From Cladopsammia gracilis (taxonomy: Eukaryota; Cnidaria; Anthozoa; Scleractinia; Dendrophylliidae), in contig JAJGOT010000091.1 of the NCBI GenBank assembly GCA_022457155.1, positions 1,700,001 through 1,764,000 of the forward strand: a DNA stretch of 64,000 bases. Reading direction: 5' to 3'. The notes below the pieces were generated by a model. It made no database searches, was not told the origin of the DNA, and worked only from the letters and a program-made list of their open reading frames with translations. The position numbers and the translations under genes are program-made. Within the stretch, counting starts at the first letter, position 1, and the number at the start of each line of letters is the position of its first letter. Positions 55,301 to 62,229 of this stretch are shown one piece after another.

Positions 55301-58300
55301 CGCTATGAAGGGTATGGTTTTCAAGCTGTTTAGTCTGGATAGGGTACTGAGAAATCAAAGAGTTTTGGTCCAGAATAGGGAGCTGGGCGAACATCAAGCC
55401 GTTCCTGTTCACGTATTTATCCTTTTTTGTTGCTGATATTGTTGTCGTTTCCGCAGTTCTTTATCAGAAGATGAATCTTCCGAAGCTGACTCTTTGTTCA
55501 GTGAAGATAGTTTTAGCTCTGGAAGAAATTCAAGACACGGTGACAGCGAGAATACCAACCACAAGGCATCCAGAAGGAAGAAACGAAAGGTTTGTTAGTT
55601 TGTTGACCTTGAAAAGACGGCAGTAGATTTTGAAGGCAAGTATTCCTATGATTCCAATGAAAACTTGTTCTTGTCTTTTATAAGGCCTTCGAGTAAAAGA
55701 CGACGTCGTGTACAACTGTGAATATTCCTTGATAATCATTGTTAGTCACATTTTTCTGAATTTACATTAAATAAAATATATCACTTCGTCAGTAAGGAAA
55801 ATTAAATTCGGGATTAAGTGGCGAAAACACCATTAGATATTGACCAAGACAAACTCTTATGAAACACTCCTTAATCGAGCTCGGTTGCCAACACTCCAGA
55901 ACGGGAGACTTCAGGATATTGTAATCTATATGTACAAAGTATACGTAGTTTAAAAAAATCGCGTTACACATTAAGAAATAGTGATTGTAACATTCCTAGA
56001 TTCATCACTGTTATAGTAAGCATTTAATACGTAACTTTGTACTTAATTATCTTTTATCTTTTACATTTTAGTTAAATTAATTGTAGTATAGTGTCCCTAA
56101 TAAGCTTGTTATAAAAAGCTAAATAACTCAGTTATTAAGTTAGATACATTAATAAATGTGTTGATTGATTGATGATCTGTAAGGCCCGCTTCAAACGTCG
56201 AACTTCACATGTGCCGAACCTAATGCAAATGAGAAAAATCTATTGTTCTTGCTCATTTGCATTAGGTTCGGCACATGTGAAGTTCGACGTTTGAACCGGG
56301 CCTAACTGTTCAATTTTTTTCTTTCACAGAGGTCGTCGAGGAAAACTGAAAAGAAAAGACGGTAATCAATTTTTTTTGTCAGTGTAGAAATTGCGGTTTG
56401 GTTTAATTCTTTGAGGGGTATCCAGCATCATTTTCGCCCATTTCATTCTGTTGTTTATTAACGTGACGCTACATGGCATAGTGGTAGGGCACTAGACTTG
56501 TTATCCGAAGGTCCTGGGTTCAATTCCTCCCCTTACCACTATCTGATTTGTTTTGGTAGTTCCATGCTTTGTAACTAGCTAACTGCATGCCTCCTGCCTC
56601 CTGCCACCTGCCTCCTGCCTCCTGCCTCCTGCCTCCTGCCTCCTGCCTCCTGCCTCCTGCCTCCTGCCTCCTGCCTCCTGCTTCCTGCCTCCTGCCTCCT
56701 GCCTCCTGCCACCTGCCTCCTGCCACTTGCCAATTACCGCGGATTATTTTACATTTCTTTTATATACACGACCCCACATGCTCTGAGCTTAAAACACAGA
56801 CCATGTATACATTTATTGTTTTACTTTACTTCTTATTTACAGGGGTGTACAAGGAGATGAAACTCTGATGGTTGAACGTGAATCCAAAGCTCACTGTTTG
56901 TCTAACTTGGCAGATGAGAAATGGCAAGTCTAATCCCTCTGTTTTTTGTTGTTGTCGACTTGTTTTCGTTTCTCTTTAGTCTCCTCGCATGAAGAGCGAC
57001 TGAAGAGCGAGCTTCAGTCTTTGTCCTCATCGTCTTGCTGTAAGGGTACTCTACCGTTATTTCTGATTAGTTTAATTATGCTGTATATACGGTTACTGTT
57101 GTGTCCTTGCGCACTCAGGTGTATAAGCATCATGTTTTGAGCCGTTATTATTCAGTGGTTTTGAACTGGATAGTTGACGGTCACCTTACATCAAGTGATT
57201 CCTCGAAGGAAGAACAAACTACAATCATTTTTGTAGCGATTTTTTCAAAATACACGGAAAGAACTTGATAGAATTGGCCAATTTTTTCAAATTGAAATCC
57301 ATTTCTATCCTGGCTGTCCTCAACCAAAGGTATTTAATGTTGTTTTCTGTGCACAGTGTAATTGTTAACAAAACTGGAGCAATATTTTTAGGTTTCCATT
57401 GACACAAATGTGACACTAAATATAGGTGACATGTATTGCCCCTTAAAATTGATATTATTTAACAATTATTGGATTCGGTTTTCGCATGATAGCGATAATT
57501 ATCAAGGCCAAAGTTTGTGTTATCTGCTGAAGCCGAAGGCTGAGGCGGATAACATAAACTGATGCCTTGATAATTATCGCTATCATGCGAAAACCGAATC
57601 CAATAATTGTTTTATTATGCATATTCCTGAGCTGCACTTGTAAAGACAAGAGCGCGCACAAAAAGAGATCAATGCCTGCATGCATAAAACTATTGTCTGT
57701 AGGTATGACGTCACTTCTACATATATAAAATTCATTGTCTTTAGGTATGACGTAACAGAAACAGCAAGCAATAATTAGCTGCGTGCTTATAGCCAATCAA
57801 AATCGAGCTAGTGACACCAATGTATAATAATAATTATTGTTGACGGCTTTATTCTTGCTGTTGCTCTTCCAGGTGTTACATAGCTTTAAAGCGTAACCGC
57901 GACAACCAAAAAGAAGCAGCTGCCTTTTTGAAAAAGATGATGAAGGGTGAAGTGACTGCTCAGAGTGTATCGGACAATATCGTAAATAACAAGAATGCTG
58001 AAGAAAAACCAGATGAGCAGAGTCTGAAAGATGCAGCAAAAGCTGAGCAAGAGAAAGGTATTAACATCTGATCCCAAATTTCTTAAAGGGGCTATGTCAC
58101 GATCAAACCTTTCCTAACATTAGTAGTAAGGACTTTAACTGCCATGCGCAAAATTGTTTTGGCCATCAAAGGGAAGATTACCCTGGGTGCCAGAGGTACT
58201 CTCGCGGCACGCTTTCCTGAGAATTGTCGGCCGAAGGCTCGGAAAGAGCGGCGAAAATATAAGAGGCGTGTAATATGAGAGAGATGAGAGCGCGAGACAA

Positions 58301-61300
58301 GCCTCTGGCGCCCAGGGTAAAGGAAGATAGAACGTGAATTCTTCAAGGAAGAACAAAACAAAGCCATTATTGTCGACTTTTCAAATACACGAGGAAAGAA
58401 CTGGCTGCATTTCTCAAGTTGCAGTGCATTTCGCTATACACGGCCACAGACACTTGTTAGCGAACTTACGCAACAGGTCGTTAGAGGGAAGAGGAAGGCA
58501 AAACGTTCTTGTGTGATCAGCGTGACGGGTAATAATTACTGATGTGTTTTGACGTAATCTCCAACCAACATCGCTGTGCTCTTGTTGTCGACTACATAAA
58601 CAACGAGAAGGAGGGAAAGTTTAGTCCAAAATTTTTCAAACATAATTACTGAGTGTCACGCTAGTCACGCAAGATTTTGCCATCCTATTCCACTTGCCGT
58701 CCTGTTGCGTAAGTTCACTATTAAGGCTGGTTCTCATATAATCGTCCCGGTCGTCCCGGTCGTCCGAGTCGTTTCAAAAGTTTTTTGCAAACGACTCAGA
58801 CGATCGGGACGACTCAAGCGATTTGGGTTCTCATATGATCGTCCCGATCGTCTCGAACGTCAATAACGCGGTCGTAAACTGGGTCCGACAACATGTTTTC
58901 GGTAATAATACTGTATTCTGGAGTAGATTTGGCTCGCTTCGATCGCCTCAGTCGTCCAGGTCGCCTGAGAGTAGTTCTCATATGATCGTCCCCGATTTCT
59001 CACGATCGTCCCAGTCGTCCGCATAGAACACAGTTCTATCCAAGCGACCGTGATCGTTCCAGTCGTCCCGGGTCGTCTCAGAAGTGTTCTCATATAATCG
59101 TCCCGATCGTCCGTGCACTTTTTGAAACGACTCGGACGACCGGGACGATTATATGAGAACCAGCCTTTAATAGTCTCTGTGCATAAATGTATTAATAGTT
59201 TCATAACAAAAGTGGACATTAAATTATTTAGGTTTCCATTGTTGCAGATATGGTTTCTCATTGCGATACTAAAAATTGTTTCATAACCCCTTGAAGTATC
59301 CCCTGTTACTGACTTTTAATCTCCATCCAGGCATATAGCGTAGTTTTCAATTGAGTGTCGTAAAACCAAAACCAAATTAATCACTCAGGCCAGTCAAAAC
59401 ATTCCACACAATCCACTGACCCAATCAAAGCTCGAAGCAAATACATGTAGCCGGCGCCAAGCGCGGGAAAACGCGTGCGAGCAAGTCACGATTAGTTTTG
59501 GTTTTACTTCTGATTGGTTGAGAAAGTGGCACGAGATTTTTAGCCAATCACAAAGCGTGGTAATACAGAGAACCGTATAAATGAGTGCCAGCGAATCCTA
59601 AGGACTCGGAAAACCTGACAAGATGTTGGAAGTAGCTTTGCGATTTATCGTTCAGTGATGGGTGGGGGTTGGGGGTGAATTGTAATAACATGTGTAATAC
59701 TCCTAATTGCTTCAGTGATTTGAAATCCAGAGAAGCTATCGCAAACTTGTTGAGTTTCCATCGGATACAAACGTCACCTTGCTTTTTATTTGGTTCCACA
59801 GATGAAGAAGAGAAAAACGTCAGTCAAAGCAGTGATTTCGATTTTGATGAGGTGGACGAATCTTTCTGTCAGAAAATGCGAGATAACACTGCTCAGAACA
59901 GGTCAGGAGATGAGGACGCAAATATGGCAAGTCTGACAAAAGAGGGCGAAAGTCAAGAACAGGGCTCTACTAACGACACTGGGGGAAACATTTTTAGTAT
60001 CATTGACTTAACCAGCGATGCTGAGCTTGACAGCGAAAGCTCTTCAACTAAAAAAGATAGTGACTTACAATCCGCCTCTGATGTGCCACAAATTCCGCAG
60101 ATTAAACTTGAACCTACAAGTTCTGTAGAATCACAAAAACCTGCTCAACCGGATGAGAAGCCGGAAAAACTTGTTAAACCGGTTAAAGATGTCAACTCAG
60201 ACTCCGCGCCGCCTCTTATCTCCGCGGAAGATCTTTCCAAACTCGCGGCCCAAAATCCAACTGTGGCGGACGAACCGCCGATTTTAACTAAAATGAACGT
60301 GCCTGCCCGCCGAGTTTCAAACTCTCTCGAGGACATGATTTCACGGTTAAAGACGCGCGTACTGACTACTCAGCCGTCTTCTTCAGACTCCAGTTTGAAT
60401 GGGGGAGACGGACCAATCCAGATGGACTTAGAACAGTCGGTAGGAGACGCTCTAGACAAGCGTTCGTCTGATAAATCACCTGGAAGTGCGGAAAATCCAT
60501 TTGGAATTACGGTAGAACCAATATCGGACCCGTCATCCCCAGAGACAGAGAATATAGAGTCCTATCCCCCCTCGCCGGCTAGTTTGCGTTCGGATGTTTC
60601 AAAAGCCGAGTCGTTAGACCGGAAGTCGGAGCTTTCAACCGGAAGTTCTCGACGCAGCAACGGGATGTCTTCGCAGCCGCCGGCGAAAAAGTTTAAGAGT
60701 AAGTGGATAATTTTTTAACACTTGAAAAGTGGAAGTGGGGGCGCGGTGGTGTAGTGGTTTGCGCGTCGAACTTTGAACCTGAAGGTCGGTGGTTCGAGCC
60801 TGGCCTCTATCATCATGTTGTTTCCTTAGACAAGAAACTTTACTTCCATTGTCTCTCTCCACCCAGGTGTATAAATGGATACCAGTGACAAAATGCTGGG
60901 GGTAACCTTGTAGGGGTATCCCTTCAATTGGTCTCGCGCCAAAGGATATTCAATAGACAACAACAACAACATCAACAACAACTTTTATTTGTACTCTTCA
61001 GACTCTTAGCTCTTTTTCATTTTTGTTTCAGCAAACAATCCTAAGATCCACTACTCTCGATCTCACCCGAAACCAAACTCCACCAGCCCTTCAATAAAAG
61101 CCTCACCCAACACTCCCTCGCCCGCACGCCCCTCTTTGTCGCGTCAGTCTTCGGCCAGCAGCAAGAGAATGAGCACGAGGTTGATGTTTGGAGAAGAGCA
61201 CTGTTACGTCATCGATGCTAAGGCTTATGGAAACTGTGGTCGATATTTAAATGTAAGTGCCCTTGTGTTGGTAACATAAGGTGAAAATAGGTTTTGCACT

Positions 61301-62198
61301 TCCATCCGTTATCTAGAACAAGTGAGAAGGAAATTAATTGATAATCGAACGCTAAGTACTACGTGAAGGTACTTCTCAATAGCTTTTATTAAAACGGTCA
61401 CACTTTAGGATTTCATCCACTGTCAGTGAGTGTCTCAAAAGTTAGAACTGCCCAGTACACCATAATAAACAGCACCAAAGGAAAGCACTAAACGTCAGTC
61501 TTTATTTAAATGGACACACTTGAGGATTTCACAGTCACCACATTAAAGTACTGCGCTAGAGCTTTCATTTGAATGGTCGCACTTAACGTGGCTCCAAGTA
61601 GTTTTTTTGGGTCACACTTCCCTTTTTGAATGCGCTTATACATAATCTTGACGATGCTCTTTTTATGCTAATCAGTGTTTCCAAAGCAATGGTAAACAAA
61701 CAAGGCGAAAAACAGTTTTTCCTAATTATCTTTCGATTTTGGGGCTACCCGCGACAAGCTATAAAATGCACTATAATCTACAAAGTGTAGCACACTAAAT
61801 GGGAAAATTTCAAACAAATTAAACTGTTCGGTTTTGAATAAATCGCTGACACATATGACACATGTTTTTTCAAGTTTAAAATATAAGCAGTCAAAACATC
61901 CCATAGGTCTCACAAATCATCATTAAATTACCACAGAAAGTTTCCTCAGACTTAAATTATTACTCCCGACTGCAAATAGCTCTGACTAACTCCTCGGCAA
62001 TAAAGAGATCGAGCTATTCAATCAAATGCAGTTTTGCTTGACGTTTTCATTCTTTTTAAGTAAGATTATGTATAAGCGCATTCAAAAAGGGAAGTGTGAC
62101 CCCCCCAAAAAAACTACTTGGAGCCACCTTAAGGATTTTACCACAGACTCAAGTTACAACCACCTTGTATAACTTAATAAACAACACCACAGGAACTT

Positions 62199-62229
<31 letters not shown>

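Noticed and set aside
56520..56868. Open frames repeating PPASCLL or GGRRQEA
   Set aside because: Translations of the TGCCTCC satellite.
59669..60718. A separate 349-codon gene starting at 59669
   Set aside because: The part from 59802 joins SETDB1 in frame through a good acceptor; the upstream codons are intron and the end reads through the donor.
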